A stretch of DNA of 64,000 nt from CAZLFQ01 sp964625465. Its GTDB lineage: Bacteria; Pseudomonadota; Alphaproteobacteria; Rickettsiales; Midichloriaceae. The DNA lies in assembly GCA_964625465.1 (NCBI GenBank), contig CAZVFD010000003.1, positions 37,529-101,528 on the forward strand. Reading direction: 5' to 3'. The position numbers and the translations under genes were made by a program. This document shows, piece after piece, positions 7,968 to 17,134 of this stretch; position 1 is the stretch's first letter, and each line of letters begins with the position of its first letter. The notes below the pieces were generated by a model. It made no database searches and had not been told where the DNA came from. It saw nothing but the letters and a program-made list of their open reading frames with translations.

Positions 7968-9004
7968 TATTTCCTCGGGTCAAATGCATCTCTGATAGCT
8001 TCGCCAATAAAGATCAAGAGTGTTAATAAGGCTGTTAGAGCAAAAAATACTGAGATCGCAAGCCATGGAGCATGTAAATTATTCTTGGCCTGACCCAGCA
8101 TTTCACCTAACGACGCAGATCCTGGAGGGAGACCTAGACCTAAAAAATCTAGCGAGGTCAATGTGGTAATAGCTCCATTTAATAGGAAGGGTATGTAGGT
8201 CATGCTAGACACAAAAGCATTGGGCAAAATATGTTTAAAGATTATTCCAAAATTACTCACCCCCAATGCATGTGCTGCTCTAACATAACCAAGGTTGCGA
8301 GCTTTTAAAAACTCAGCGCGTACAACTGAAACAAGTGAGAGCCAAGAAAATAGCAGCATAATACAGAGCAGCCACCAAAAATTAGGCACTATCAAGCTTG
8401 ATAAAATAATTAATATGTAAAGACTTGGTAGACCAGACCAAATCTCAATAAACCGCTGCAGAAACAAATCGGTTTTCCCGCCCATATAACCCTGAATTGC
8501 ACCCATGCTAATCCCAATAATTGAGCTGAGAATTGTTAATATCAATCCAAAAAATACTGAAATACGAAATCCATAAATCAGACGTGCCAACACGTCTCTG
8601 CCTTGATCATCTGTTCCCAGCCAATTAACCGAGTCAGGAGGTGAGGGCGCAGGGCTTGGTAAGTTAAAGTTAATGGTTTGATAATTGAAATGAATCAGCG
8701 GCATTATACACCAGCCATTCTGTCTGACCAATTCTTGTACATACGGGTCATTAAAATCAGGATCTGTGACAAAATCGCCACCTAAGTCTTGCTCAGAAAT
8801 ATGTGATACAATTGGAAAATAAAAATCACCTTTGAAATATAATATCAAGGGCTTGTCGTTTGCTATAAACTCAGCAAATGTAGTTAGAAAAAAAAGAATT
8901 AGGAATATGTGGAACGAGTAATAACCTCTTTTATTGGCCCTGAAATTTCTAAACTTTCTATCGACCGAGTCCTTATTTCTCCATTTTCTATAGGCTTCAA
9001 ACAT
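7967..9004 (-). CDS. yejE: ABC transporter permease, YejE-like (peptide/microcin C-type importer)
   Basis: A 345-aa inner-membrane permease with an N-terminal anchor (about 31-48), a large periplasmic insert, and the binding-protein-dependent core. It contains NWLGTDDQGRDVLARLIYGFR, the EAA loop RAAHALGVSNFGIIFKHILPNA, and GLGLPPGSASLGEMLGQA. The long insert and C-terminal GEAIRDAFDPRK match YejE, one permease of the YejABEF oligopeptide importer that also takes up microcin C. The yejA, yejB and yejF partners are not in the window. It sits between udg and ribF with 0- to 1-nt junctions, so it is likely read as part of a housekeeping operon. Confidence 0.85.
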   Translation of the reverse strand: MFEAYRKWRNKDSVDRKFRNFRANKRGYYSFHIFLILFFLTTFAEFIANDKPLILYFKGDFYFPIVSHISEQDLGGDFVTDPDFNDPYVQELVRQNGWCIMPLIHFNYQTINFNLPSPAPSPPDSVNWLGTDDQGRDVLARLIYGFRISVFFGLILTILSSIIGISMGAIQGYMGGKTDLFLQRFIEIWSGLPSLYILIILSSLIVPNFWWLLCIMLLFSWLSLVSVVRAEFLKARNLGYVRAAHALGVSNFGIIFKHILPNAFVSSMTYIPFLLNGAITTLTSLDFLGLGLPPGSASLGEMLGQAKNNLHAPWLAISVFFALTALLTLLIFIGEAIRDAFDPRK

Positions 9005-9736
9005 TTATTTGCCCTCAAGAAATGCTTTGAGCTTCAAAACATCAAACCACATGAGTTTTTTCTTGGTAGGTTGACGTAATAAATAAGATGGATGAAATAT
9101 TACAGCCGTCTTGATGGGTTTGGTTAAGTACTCATTTGTATAATCGTAATATTCGTTTCTAATCTGGTGCATAGAGAATTTATTGCCTAATAGTGACTCT
9201 ACCGCAGTGCTGCCAACTAGAACGATAACTTCAGGAGCAACCAATGCTATATGTTTTTCAACAAATGGACGACACAATTCTAGTTCGTCAGGTGTAGGCC
9301 TGCGATTACCAGGAGGACGCCAAAATACAGTATTGGTAATGTAGACATCCTCTCTTTTTAGACCTATTGAAGGCAATATGTTGTTGAGTAATTTGCCACT
9401 TTGACCACAGAAAGGAATCCCTTCCTTGTCCTCATTTGCGCCTGGTGCTTCGCCAATCATCATGATTTTTGCACCCAGTTTGCCATCTGCAAATACAGTA
9501 TTTATTGCCACTTTCTTGATCGCGCAGCCATTAAAGCTCTTAACGGCAAGCTCAAGCTCTTGAAGTGTATTGCATTTGTCGGCGAGTTGTCTAGATGAAG
9601 ACTCTTGGGACGGAGACGGCTTTGCAGGAGTGGACGCTAGTTCCTTTTTGGGCTTTTGTGCAGTTCTATCTACAGGCTTTTTTTCATAAAAAGAGTCGAC
9701 GCCGAATTCTTGGTATATTTTTAAAGTGTTTTTCAT
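9005..9736 (-). CDS. Uracil-DNA glycosylase, family 4-like
   Basis: A 243-aa protein whose C-terminal 180 residues form a uracil-DNA glycosylase fold. It has MMIGEAPGANEDKEGIPFCGQSG (uracil pocket and water-activating loop), YITNTVFWRPPGNRRPTPDE, IVLVGSTAVESLLG, and FHPSYLLRQP (minor-groove loop). It removes uracil from DNA to start base excision repair. The basic, Pro-rich N-terminus (about 25-50) looks disordered, as in other alphaproteobacterial members. Only some of the cysteines typical of the family 4 [4Fe-4S] site are obvious. Its stop directly abuts the yejE ATG. Confidence 0.88.
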   Translation of the reverse strand: MKNTLKIYQEFGVDSFYEKKPVDRTAQKPKKELASTPAKPSPSQESSSRQLADKCNTLQELELAVKSFNGCAIKKVAINTVFADGKLGAKIMMIGEAPGANEDKEGIPFCGQSGKLLNNILPSIGLKREDVYITNTVFWRPPGNRRPTPDELELCRPFVEKHIALVAPEVIVLVGSTAVESLLGNKFSMHQIRNEYYDYTNEYLTKPIKTAVIFHPSYLLRQPTKKKLMWFDVLKLKAFLEGK

Positions 9737-9759
9737 TTCAGCAAAACCAATAAGAGCTA

Positions 9760-9788
9760 TTGACTTTATAGACTAATAACTGTATAAA
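9760..9788 (+). promoter_or_regulatory. Strong sigma-70 promoter of rpmH-rnpA-yidD-yidC
   Basis: TTGACT (9760-9765), a 17-bp spacer (9766-9782) and TATAAA (9783-9788). The predicted start near 9795 leaves a leader of about 27 nt before the rpmH ATG at 9822. Confidence 0.65.
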
Positions 9789-9821
9789 ATCATCTCTTAA
9801 TTAATATACAGAATTGATAAA

Positions 9822-9962
9822 ATGGCAACACGTAGAACATATCAGCCTAGTAAACTAGTTAGAAAGCGTAGACATGGCTTTAGAAGCCGCATGGCAACAG
9901 TTGGCGGTAAAAAAGTGTTAAGCAGCAGACGTGCTACAGGTCGTAAAAAACTTTGCGCTTAA
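9822..9962 (+). CDS. rpmH: 50S ribosomal protein L34
   Basis: A 46-aa, very basic protein starting MATRRTYQPSKLVRKRRHGF, continuing RSRMATVGGKKVLSSRRATG and ending RKKLCA. The RTYQPSxLxRKRxHGFRxRMAT core and RRxxGRxxLxA tail define L34, a structural protein of the 50S subunit. Its TAA stop overlaps the rnpA ATG (TTAATG), as is common in the rpmH-rnpA pair. A strong promoter lies about 30 bp upstream. The order rpmH-rnpA-yidD-yidC is the conserved bacterial arrangement. Confidence 0.96.
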   Translation: MATRRTYQPSKLVRKRRHGFRSRMATVGGKKVLSSRRATGRKKLCA

Positions 9963-10279
9963 TGACGCTAGTCACGATTAAAAAAAACACAGAAATTCAA
10001 AGAATTTTAAAGAATGGCAAGAAATTTTCTTCGCCATTTTTTAATTGTTACTACTTAATGAAGGAAGGCGAGCAGACTTTTGCTATAGCCGCACCAAAGA
10101 AAATTTTTCCCAAAGCCGTTGCGCGAAATAAAGCAAAAAGAAGGTTGAGAGCTGCTATTGCTAAAGTTCTGCTTAAAAATGTAGAGGCGGTGATATTAGC
10201 AAAGTCAGCAATAATTGATGTCGAATTTTCTAGTCTTATACTAGAATTAGAGAGACTCTCTAATAAGCTAAATTCATGA
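9962..10279 (+). CDS. rnpA: Ribonuclease P protein component
   Basis: A 105-aa basic protein. The ATG at 9962, overlapping the rpmH stop, is preferred over an upstream TTG inside rpmH. It carries the RnpA signature VARNKAKRRLRAAIAKVL (RNxxKRRxR, residues about 57-67), the RNA-binding segment of the P protein, and a phenylalanine-rich segment KKFSSPFFNCYY. It helps the catalytic RNA subunit process the 5' ends of tRNA precursors. The gene overlaps yidD by 4 nt. The sequence is divergent, as is normal for this protein. Confidence 0.9.
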   Translation: MTLVTIKKNTEIQRILKNGKKFSSPFFNCYYLMKEGEQTFAIAAPKKIFPKAVARNKAKRRLRAAIAKVLLKNVEAVILAKSAIIDVEFSSLILELERLSNKLNS

Positions 10280-10485
10280 AATTTTTGATAAAAGGGATAT
10301 TTAAGGGGTATAGATATTTTGTCTCACCCATGCTTCCAAGATCATGTAGGTACTTCCCCTCTTGTTCAGAGTATGGTATAGAAGCTGTAGAGAAAAAAGG
10401 TGTAGTTAAAGGATTATACCTTACATTTAAACGAATTATCAGATGCCACCCTTTTGCTAAGGGGGGTTATGATCCAGTTGAGTAG
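10276..10485 (+). CDS. yidD: Membrane protein insertion efficiency factor YidD
   Basis: A 69-aa protein with the whole YidD signature: YRYFVSPMLPRSCRYFPSCSEYGIEAVEKKG and RCHPFAKGGYDPVE, split over residues about 13-68. Three conserved cysteines (SCRYFPSCS, RCHPF) are present. It is an amphipathic inner-membrane protein that assists YidC-dependent insertion. It overlaps rnpA by 4 nt (ATGA) and lies 8 bp before yidC, so it is translated from the same operon. Confidence 0.94.
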   Translation: MKFLIKGIFKGYRYFVSPMLPRSCRYFPSCSEYGIEAVEKKGVVKGLYLTFKRIIRCHPFAKGGYDPVE

Positions 10486-10493
10486 AAAAAGAA

Positions 10494-12167
10494 ATGCATA
10501 ATTTATCAGAAAACACTAGATTGTTAATTGCTACAACTTTGTGTGTGGCTATAATTTATTTTTGGCAGATTTTCTTTGTTGACCCAATGCTTGCGGAACA
10601 AGAAGCTGCTGTAAAGCAAGAGCAACTATCTGCTAAAGCAGTGAAAAAAGTTGAGCAAGTAGATGTAGTTGTAGACCGAGCAGATGCGATTAAAGATACC
10701 AAAAGAATCTTTCTTTCAAACGATAAAGTTCGTGCATCTATAAATTTGACTGGTGCAAGACTCGATGATCTGACCCTAAAAAACTATAAGCTAACTCCTA
10801 AAAAAGAAAGCCCTGAAGTTGTCCTTCTCTCTCCAAGCCATACCAAAGAAGTATATTTTACTGAGTTTGGTTGGTTGGGCGCAAATCTTGATTTGCCGGA
10901 TTATCAAACAGTTTGGGCAGGTGTAAAAAATGCTGATGGTTCTGTAACGCTGAGTTGGAAAAATAATCAAGGTTTGACATTTAAAATTCATGTAAATTTA
11001 GACAAAAACTACATGTTCGATGTAACACAAGAAGTGCTAAACCAAAGTGGTAAAGATATTATAGTCACTCCATATACTCTGATTTCCAGAGTTCAAACTG
11101 AAGCGGATTCACAGAACACATTAATTCATGAAGGTGCAATTGGAGTATTTGATGATAAGCTTACTGAAGTTTCGTTTTCAGATTTGGTTGAAGATGGAAA
11201 GCAAGACTTTAACAGCAAACAAACTCACTGGATTGGTTTCTCAGATAAGTATTGGTTGACGGCAATTGTTCCGAATGAAAAGACAGATATAACAGCAAAT
11301 TTCAGGTCTAACAAGGTTGATAAGAATAATCGTTATCAAGTTAGTCTGTCAAATAGGCAGGAGACAATTAAAAATGGGGCTTCATCAAAAATCTCTATGA
11401 AGGTTTTTGCAGGGGCAAAAGAATTAGACGTTCTGGATAACTATGAAAAAGAATATAACATAAAGCTATTTGATAGGGCTGTAGATTTTGGGGTGCTATA
11501 TTTTATAACCAAGCCAATATTTATGCTGCTGCACTATTTTTATGATTTAATAGGCAACTTCGGGGTGGCTATCTTAATTCTTACAGTGGTAATTAAACTA
11601 ATATTATTCCCGTTAGCGCATAAAGGTTTTAAAGGAATGAACAGGATGAAAGATCTTCAACCTAAGATGACAGCGCTTAAAGAAAAGTATAAAGATGATG
11701 CTCAAGGGTTTCAAAAGGCGCTCCTTGAAATGTATCGTAAAGAAAAAGTGAATCCAATGGCAGGCTGCTTACCTATACTTTTACAAATCCCAGTATTCTT
11801 TGCGCTATACAAGGTTTTATCGGTGACTTTAGAGATGCGTCATGCTCCATTTTTTGGTTGGATACATGATCTTTCAGCTCCAGATCCATTAACATTTGTC
11901 AATTTATTTGGTCTGATTCCATGGGATCCTCCGTCATTCTTAAGTATTGGTATTTTCCCATTACTTATGGCTGCAACTATGTATGCCCAACAGCGTATGA
12001 ACCCAGAGCCTACAGACCCGACTCAAGCACAGGTTATGCGTCTGATGCCATTGTTGTTTTTGTTTATGTTTGCTTCTTTCCCTTCAGGGCTTGTTATTTA
12101 TTGGACATGGAGCAATATTCTATCAATTCTACAACAGTTTATGATTAAGAAGTTGGAGCGTAAATAG
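10494..12167 (+). CDS. yidC: Membrane protein insertase YidC
   Basis: A 557-aa YidC of Gram-negative type. It has an N-terminal transmembrane segment (about 9-27), a large periplasmic beta domain (about 60-340), then the Oxa1-like core with about five membrane helices (355-550). Core motifs are GNFGVAILILTVVIKLILFPL with the conserved hydrophilic-groove arginine region, MNRMKDLQPKM, KEKVNPMAGCLPILLQIPVFFALY, and FASFPSGLVIYWTWSNILSI. It inserts inner-membrane proteins with or without SecYEG. AAAAAGAA precedes the start. It is the last gene of the rpmH operon. Confidence 0.96.
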   Translation: MHNLSENTRLLIATTLCVAIIYFWQIFFVDPMLAEQEAAVKQEQLSAKAVKKVEQVDVVVDRADAIKDTKRIFLSNDKVRASINLTGARLDDLTLKNYKLTPKKESPEVVLLSPSHTKEVYFTEFGWLGANLDLPDYQTVWAGVKNADGSVTLSWKNNQGLTFKIHVNLDKNYMFDVTQEVLNQSGKDIIVTPYTLISRVQTEADSQNTLIHEGAIGVFDDKLTEVSFSDLVEDGKQDFNSKQTHWIGFSDKYWLTAIVPNEKTDITANFRSNKVDKNNRYQVSLSNRQETIKNGASSKISMKVFAGAKELDVLDNYEKEYNIKLFDRAVDFGVLYFITKPIFMLLHYFYDLIGNFGVAILILTVVIKLILFPLAHKGFKGMNRMKDLQPKMTALKEKYKDDAQGFQKALLEMYRKEKVNPMAGCLPILLQIPVFFALYKVLSVTLEMRHAPFFGWIHDLSAPDPLTFVNLFGLIPWDPPSFLSIGIFPLLMAATMYAQQRMNPEPTDPTQAQVMRLMPLLFLFMFASFPSGLVIYWTWSNILSILQQFMIKKLERK

Positions 12168-12172
12168 CGGCT

Positions 12173-12200
12173 TTGCAAGGCAGGGTTTTTGTGTTAAAAT
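12173..12200 (+). promoter_or_regulatory. Possible mnmA promoter (near-leaderless)
   Basis: TTGCAA (12173-12178), a 16-bp spacer and TAAAAT (12195-12200) lie just before the ATG at 12210. The predicted transcript start would fall 1-4 nt before the ATG, and no Shine-Dalgarno is visible. mnmA may be leaderless, or read from yidC, 42 bp upstream. Confidence 0.35.
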
Positions 12201-12209
12201 GCTCGCATT

Positions 12210-13331
12210 ATGCAAGCAATAGATTTTAACGCCATTAGACCAATTGCCTCTACCAAACAGAAAGTTGTGGTAGCGATGTCTGGTGGGGTGGACAGTTCAA
12301 CAGTTGCTGCGCTTTTGGCTAATCAAGGGCATGAAGTAATAGGAATTACTTTGCAACTTTATGATCATGGTTTGGCTCTCGGCAAGAAGGGGGCATGTTG
12401 TGCGGGACAAGATATATATGACGCGCAAATGGCGGCAGAAAAAATTGGTATTCCGCATTATGTTTTAAATTACGAAAGTATTTTTAAAGAATCAGTTATG
12501 GATGATTTTGCCGATAGTTATTTAAGAGGTGAAACGCCAATACCTTGTGTTAGATGCAATCAAAAAGTGAAATTCCAAGATTTATTTAAAGTTGCGAGAG
12601 ATTTGGGAGCTGATTGTTTGGCAACAGGTCATTATGTGCAAAGATTGGAAGAAAATGGTAAAGCGCAGTTACACGTGGCAAGTGATATCAGCAAAGACCA
12701 GAGTTATTTCTTATTTGCTACAACCCAAGAGCAACTAGACTTTTTAAGATTTCCATTGGGTGGTTTGAATAAGTCACAAACGAGAATTCTTGCTAGACAA
12801 TTCGGTTTAGAGATAGCTGATAAACCTGACAGCCAAGATATATGCTTTGTTCCAAATGGTAACTACGCATCAGTTATAGAAAAACTAAAACCAGGTTCTT
12901 TAGATGCTGGTAACATAGTTCTAAAAGATGGCACTATAGTGGGCAAGCACGATGGGGTTATCAACTATACGATTGGACAAAGAAAAGGCTTAGGTGTTGC
13001 GACTGGTGAGCCACTTTACGTAATAAAATTAAAGCCAGATACAAAAGAAGTGGTGGTTGGTTCAAAAGATGATTTGATGTCAAGCTCGCTTACTGCAAAA
13101 GAAGTAAACTGGTTGGGTGATGCTCCAATACCTGAGGCTGGAATAGAGTGTACGGTTAGGCTTCGGTCATCGCATATAGGTCTTCATGCTAAAGTTTATC
13201 CTCTTGCTAACAATAGAATCAAAGTTGTACTAGAAGAGCCTTATAATGGAATTACACCTGGGCAAGCATGTGTAATGTATCAAGGCACACGCGTTCTAGG
13301 TGGTGGTTGGATTGAGCGAAACGAAGCTTAA
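12210..13331 (+). CDS. mnmA: tRNA-specific 2-thiouridylase MnmA
   Basis: A 373-aa MnmA. It has the PP-loop SGGVDSSTVAALL (about residues 25-37), the cysteine of CVRCNQKVKF, ATGHYV, SKDQSYFLF, the second catalytic cysteine in DSQDICFVPNGNY, and the C-terminal beta domain with GQRKGLGVATGEPLYV. It adenylates and thiolates U34 of tRNA Lys, Glu and Gln using sulfur from IscS, whose gene is also in this window. There is no clear ribosome binding site before the ATG. Its stop abuts the convergent DUF2610 gene. Confidence 0.95.
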   Translation: MQAIDFNAIRPIASTKQKVVVAMSGGVDSSTVAALLANQGHEVIGITLQLYDHGLALGKKGACCAGQDIYDAQMAAEKIGIPHYVLNYESIFKESVMDDFADSYLRGETPIPCVRCNQKVKFQDLFKVARDLGADCLATGHYVQRLEENGKAQLHVASDISKDQSYFLFATTQEQLDFLRFPLGGLNKSQTRILARQFGLEIADKPDSQDICFVPNGNYASVIEKLKPGSLDAGNIVLKDGTIVGKHDGVINYTIGQRKGLGVATGEPLYVIKLKPDTKEVVVGSKDDLMSSSLTAKEVNWLGDAPIPEAGIECTVRLRSSHIGLHAKVYPLANNRIKVVLEEPYNGITPGQACVMYQGTRVLGGGWIERNEA

Positions 13332-13664
13332 CTATTTTGGTTCTGATTCATTGCCTGTTGGTAATGCTTTATTATGCTCCTCAACAGCTTTGTTATAATC
13401 TTCAACTTGCTTTTGGCCAGGAGCCTGTGCCGCCTCCAGGGCATAAGCACAAAGATCCTCAAACGGAACGTTATTCTTAGCAGCTAATTCCATAAGCTTT
13501 GCCAAACTATTCATAACCTCTTGGGGTATATTCCCGCCACGCTCTTTGGCTAGCCAATCCGCTTGGAATTGTAAAGGGTGATTCTTATCTTTTGGAGTGC
13601 CAATATATACGGTAAATGGTGCAGTTTGACCACCAAATTGACAGTTTATAGAGAATTTTTTCAT
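13332..13664 (-). CDS. DUF2610-like protein (Rickettsiales-type)
   Basis: A 110-aa protein from ATG 13664, which has GGAAAAG 3 nt upstream; a TTG 12 nt earlier is less likely. It starts MKKFSINCQFGGQTAPFTVY and continues IGTPKDKNHPLQFQADWLAK, ERGGNIPQEVMNSLAKL, then a Lys/Glu-rich tail. This pattern matches DUF2610, a small family I know mainly from Rickettsia. The function is unknown. There is no signal peptide or membrane segment, so it is probably cytoplasmic. It is convergent with mnmA with no spacing. Confidence 0.75.
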   Translation of the reverse strand: MKKFSINCQFGGQTAPFTVYIGTPKDKNHPLQFQADWLAKERGGNIPQEVMNSLAKLMELAAKNNVPFEDLCAYALEAAQAPGQKQVEDYNKAVEEHNKALPTGNESEPK

Positions 13665-13777
13665 ATACTTTTCCAAGTGGCTATACTTACAATTATAACT
13701 CTAAAAGACTGTTAAATCAAACTGCTGGAAAGATCGCAAATTGAAGGCTATATTTAGCTCATATACATATAGGTAGT

Positions 13778-15373
13778 ATGGTGAAGATTAAGATAGCGCA
13801 AATTAACCCTAAGGTTGGCGATTTGGCCGGCAATACTGCTAAAATCACCAATGTTCTTAGCCAAGGAAATTCTGATATAGTTGTATTTCCAGAAATGTCA
13901 TTGGTGGGCTACCCTGCACAAGATTTACAGTTAAACTTAGGATTTTTGAAAGCAGTAAAAACTCAAATAAATACTTTAATTAAGTTTTCTAAAAGTATTG
14001 AATCTGCATTTGTGATCGGCGCTCCAGTCAAATTTGGCAAGAAAATATATAACTCCGCGATTGTAATTTATAAAGGAAAAATTTTAAAAACAATACGCAA
14101 AATTGCATTGCCTAACTATGGCGTCTTTGATGAAAAAAGAATTTTTTCTCATGCCTCGAGTCCAACAACTTTTGATTTTAAAAACAAAAAAATTTGTGTC
14201 CTTGTTTGTGAGGATTTATGGGAAGAAAAAGTAGTAAAAAAAGTCCAAGCTCAAAAACCAGATTTAGTAATATCAATCAATGCCTCACCATTCGATATTG
14301 AAAAAGCTTCTAAAAGAAAAGAGTTAGTAAAAATAGGAATACCTGTAGTTTATGCAAACTTGGTGGGTGGGCAGGATGATTTGGTTTTTGATGGTGGCTC
14401 ATTTGTCACCAATCAAAATGGAGATGTAATTGCTCAAGCAAAATATTTTGAAGAAGATTTTTTAAATTTTGAATTCGGAGCAGGTAAGGAAGTTATAAAT
14501 ACAAAAGAAGTTCTAGAGGAAAAAGTATACAACGCACTCATCTTAGGACTAAGGGACTACGTTCATAAGACTGGTTTTTCAAAAGTGCTTCTGGGTTTGT
14601 CTGGTGGAATTGATTCTGCATTAGTTGCCGCAATTGCATGTGATGCCTTAGGCAGTGAAAATGTAAGGGGTGTAAGAATGCCTTCGCAATACTCATCTGA
14701 GCATAGCTTAACTGATGCCAAAGATTCAGCTGATAAATTAGGTTGTAAATTAGAGACCATAGAAATTAAAAATTTGTATGAAACTTTTGGACGCGCTCTA
14801 GAAGAGAGTTTTAAAAATACAAAGCAAGATTTAACGGAAGAAAATCTGCAGGCCAGAATTCGTGGCGTGTTACTTATGGCTATTTCTAACAAAAAAGGCG
14901 AGCTACTTTTAGCAACTGGAAATAAATCTGAATATGCATGCGGGTACTCAACCTTATATGGCGATATGTGTGGAGCATTTGCCCCACTTAAAGATGTTTA
15001 TAAGACTCTGGTTTATAAATTATCAAATTGGAGAAATAAGAATATTCCTTCGATTTCTCTTTTGAAAAAGCTAGATGTTATTCCCCACAACTCCATTCAA
15101 AAAGCTCCAAGCGCAGAACTAAAACCCAACCAAACTGATCAAGATACTCTGCCTGAATATGACGTCTTGGATAAGGTTTTATATCATTTGATAGAAGAGG
15201 ATTTGGGTGTTAAAGAAGTAACCAAAAAAGGCTTTGAGAAGAAGTTGGTAAACGGAGTGTACAAAATGCTAATTGCTTCTGAATATAAAAGAAACCAAGC
15301 GCCAATTGGAACCAAAGTTAGCATTAGAGATTTATCCAAAGACCGTAGATACCCTATAGTTAGGGGCAATTAG
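13778..15373 (+). CDS. nadE: Glutamine-dependent NAD+ synthetase
   Basis: A 531-aa two-domain enzyme. The N-terminal CN-hydrolase (glutaminase) domain carries the triad E39 (VVFPEMSLVGYP), K108 (RKIALPNYGVFDEKR) and C144 (VLVCEDLWE). The C-terminal synthetase has the PP-loop SGGIDSALVAAIA near 274, GNKSEYACGYSTLYGDMCGAFAPLKD, and PSAELKPNQTDQDTLPEYD. It amidates nicotinic acid adenine dinucleotide with ammonia from glutamine, the last step of NAD synthesis. It is monocistronic by appearance, and AGGT precedes the ATG. Retaining it suggests the cell makes NAD itself. Confidence 0.95.
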   Translation: MVKIKIAQINPKVGDLAGNTAKITNVLSQGNSDIVVFPEMSLVGYPAQDLQLNLGFLKAVKTQINTLIKFSKSIESAFVIGAPVKFGKKIYNSAIVIYKGKILKTIRKIALPNYGVFDEKRIFSHASSPTTFDFKNKKICVLVCEDLWEEKVVKKVQAQKPDLVISINASPFDIEKASKRKELVKIGIPVVYANLVGGQDDLVFDGGSFVTNQNGDVIAQAKYFEEDFLNFEFGAGKEVINTKEVLEEKVYNALILGLRDYVHKTGFSKVLLGLSGGIDSALVAAIACDALGSENVRGVRMPSQYSSEHSLTDAKDSADKLGCKLETIEIKNLYETFGRALEESFKNTKQDLTEENLQARIRGVLLMAISNKKGELLLATGNKSEYACGYSTLYGDMCGAFAPLKDVYKTLVYKLSNWRNKNIPSISLLKKLDVIPHNSIQKAPSAELKPNQTDQDTLPEYDVLDKVLYHLIEEDLGVKEVTKKGFEKKLVNGVYKMLIASEYKRNQAPIGTKVSIRDLSKDRRYPIVRGN

Positions 15374-15443
15374 GGCTTTTCCTACAACACCTTGTTGTGT
15401 TCCTAGTTTAGTGATATAGCTTCTGGAAGTTTGTAAATTAGGG

Positions 15444-17103
15444 ATGGTTATGGATTTTTTTGATGAGAAGTTTGTTGACGCTGCTTCTGCGGGTGACACT
15501 AGAAAGATGGAGAGTATATGGAATTGGGTCAGTACGCCATTTAACCCTAATTATTGCGACCCAATTTCAGTTCATAAGCTAGATAAATTGGGTATATTTG
15601 CAATTTTTTCAGAAGGAATTCAAGACGCGTTCGTGGCTTCAGCATGGTTTGGCCATACCGAGACAATGCTAAAGATTTGGGAGTTAGCTAAAGATAAGAT
15701 TGAAGATGATTATATAGGAGAAGCATTTAAGTATTCGGCAGGGGATGGTCATACAGAGATACTGCTAAAGATTTGGGAGTTAGCTAAAGATAAGATTGAA
15801 GATGATTATATAGGAGANNNNNNNNNNNNNNNNNNNNNNNNNNNNNNNNNNNNNNNNNNNNNNNNNNNNNNNNNNNNNNNNNNNNNNNNNNNNNNNNNNN
15901 NNNNNNNNNNNNNNNNNGGATGGTCATACAGAGATACTGCTAAAGATTTGGGAGTTAGCTAAAGATAAGATTTCAAATAAGAAAATAGAAGAAGCGTTTG
16001 AGTATTTAGAAGACGAAGGCAATACTGAGATCATTCGGAAGATTAGGGCCGAAAGACATGGCGATAAAAGTTATAACGCATACGATGCAGATCAATGCAA
16101 CCTTGAGATAAAACAGCTAAAAGAAAAAGGTCATAAGTTCTTTCAAGATTTAAAAAGTTGTCCCAGTGGAGGGGATTCTTTGTTGCAGGGTCAATATGTT
16201 AGTAAAAAAACTAGCGAAGCTGTTGCTAAATGCAATCACAATGCTTTAACCAAAGATGTTGTGGCGGCAAAAGATATCCCTCTAACGACGCATCATATAT
16301 GGCTAACTAATCCTGAAAACCCTAAGGAATTATCAGATCATATGTTAGCTTGGGCCAAGAAGAGCGCAGCAGTTTTATCTGGAAATGCTAATTGGAAAAA
16401 TATTTTTTGGGTAAATGAGAAAAAATTAATTCCAAATACAGTTAAAGAATTGGAGAAAGTTGGTTGCCTATTTAAGGAAATATATGAGCTCGGACCGCTG
16501 CAGCTGGAAAGAGAATACTCATCAGCAATGAGTGCAAGTAAATTTGGTTTAGCGAGTGACATACTTAGATATGAAATACTTGATAAGTTGGGCGGCCTAT
16601 ATTTTGATACCGACTACGACTTATTAGCTGACCCTTATAAACTTCATGGGCAAGTTGATTTCTATACTGGTATAGAACCATTTGGAAAATTTAAAGCTGG
16701 TAATGCCATTATTGGAGCCAAACCAAACCATCCAATAATCAAGAATATGATGGAGCACATTAAGCAATGGACTGATCAAAACACAGCGCCCAAGTTCCTG
16801 AAAGATTGCTCTAATTTTGACCAGACAATTTATATAACCGGACCATTTGGGTTCACAAAAGCATATTTAGAACATAGCAATGTTGAGAACAACATTGATG
16901 TTGTTCTTCAGCCTAGTTCGATTTACTCAATGCACTATCAACACAATGGTGGAGCTAATTTTAACCCACGCGATAAGGTAATTGATCACCTGGATTGCAA
17001 AGAATATTGCACACCAATGAACGCCAATAATGAAGAATTAGCGCTGGGTTACCACTACTGGGCCAACGCTTGGGCAAAAAGTGAATTTGGAAGCCATGGG
17101 TAG
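15444..17103 (+). CDS. 32-residue-repeat protein fused to a TcdA/TcdB-like glycosyltransferase domain (interrupted by assembly gap)
   Basis: The gene starts at ATG 15444 or, better, 15450, where AGGG lies 6 nt upstream. About 65 unique residues are followed by near-identical 32-residue repeats (GHTEILLKIWELAKDKIEDD, then YIGEAFKYSAGD), which resemble ankyrin-type helical pairs. A 100-N placeholder interrupts the repeats, and the same repeat resumes after it. From there one frame runs through EEAFEYLEDEGNTEIIRKI into a domain with HHIWLTNPENPKEL, LASDILRYEILDKLGGLYFD and TDYDLL (DxD). That is the core of sugar-nucleotide-dependent toxin-type glycosyltransferases (Gly_transf_sug/TcdA_TcdB). The frame across the gap is unknown because the gap length is arbitrary. 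It is probably one effector-like protein. Confidence 0.75.
15651..15970 (+). repeat. Tandem 96-bp coding repeat, collapsed at the assembly gap
   Basis: Unit 1 begins at 15651 (GGCCATACCGAG) and unit 2 at 15747 (GGTCATACAGAG). The period is 96 bp, coding for 32 residues. The same unit reappears directly after the Ns. The stretch AAGATTTGGGAGTTAGCTAA is identical in all visible copies. The true copy number is unknown. Confidence 0.9.
15818..15917. other. Assembly gap (100 N)
   Basis: Exactly 100 Ns, the usual placeholder for a gap of unknown size. It sits inside the 96-bp tandem repeat, so it most likely marks unresolved repeat copies and does not preserve reading frame. Confidence 0.97.
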
Positions 17104-17134
17104 GGCTAGAAGTTGGTTGTTGGAAGGGTATAAG

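Noticed and set aside
15444..15962. Treating the repeat gene as ending just after the N gap
   Set aside because: The apparent stop depends on counting the 100 placeholder Ns as real bases. The frame that continues the repeat after the gap runs on into the glycosyltransferase.
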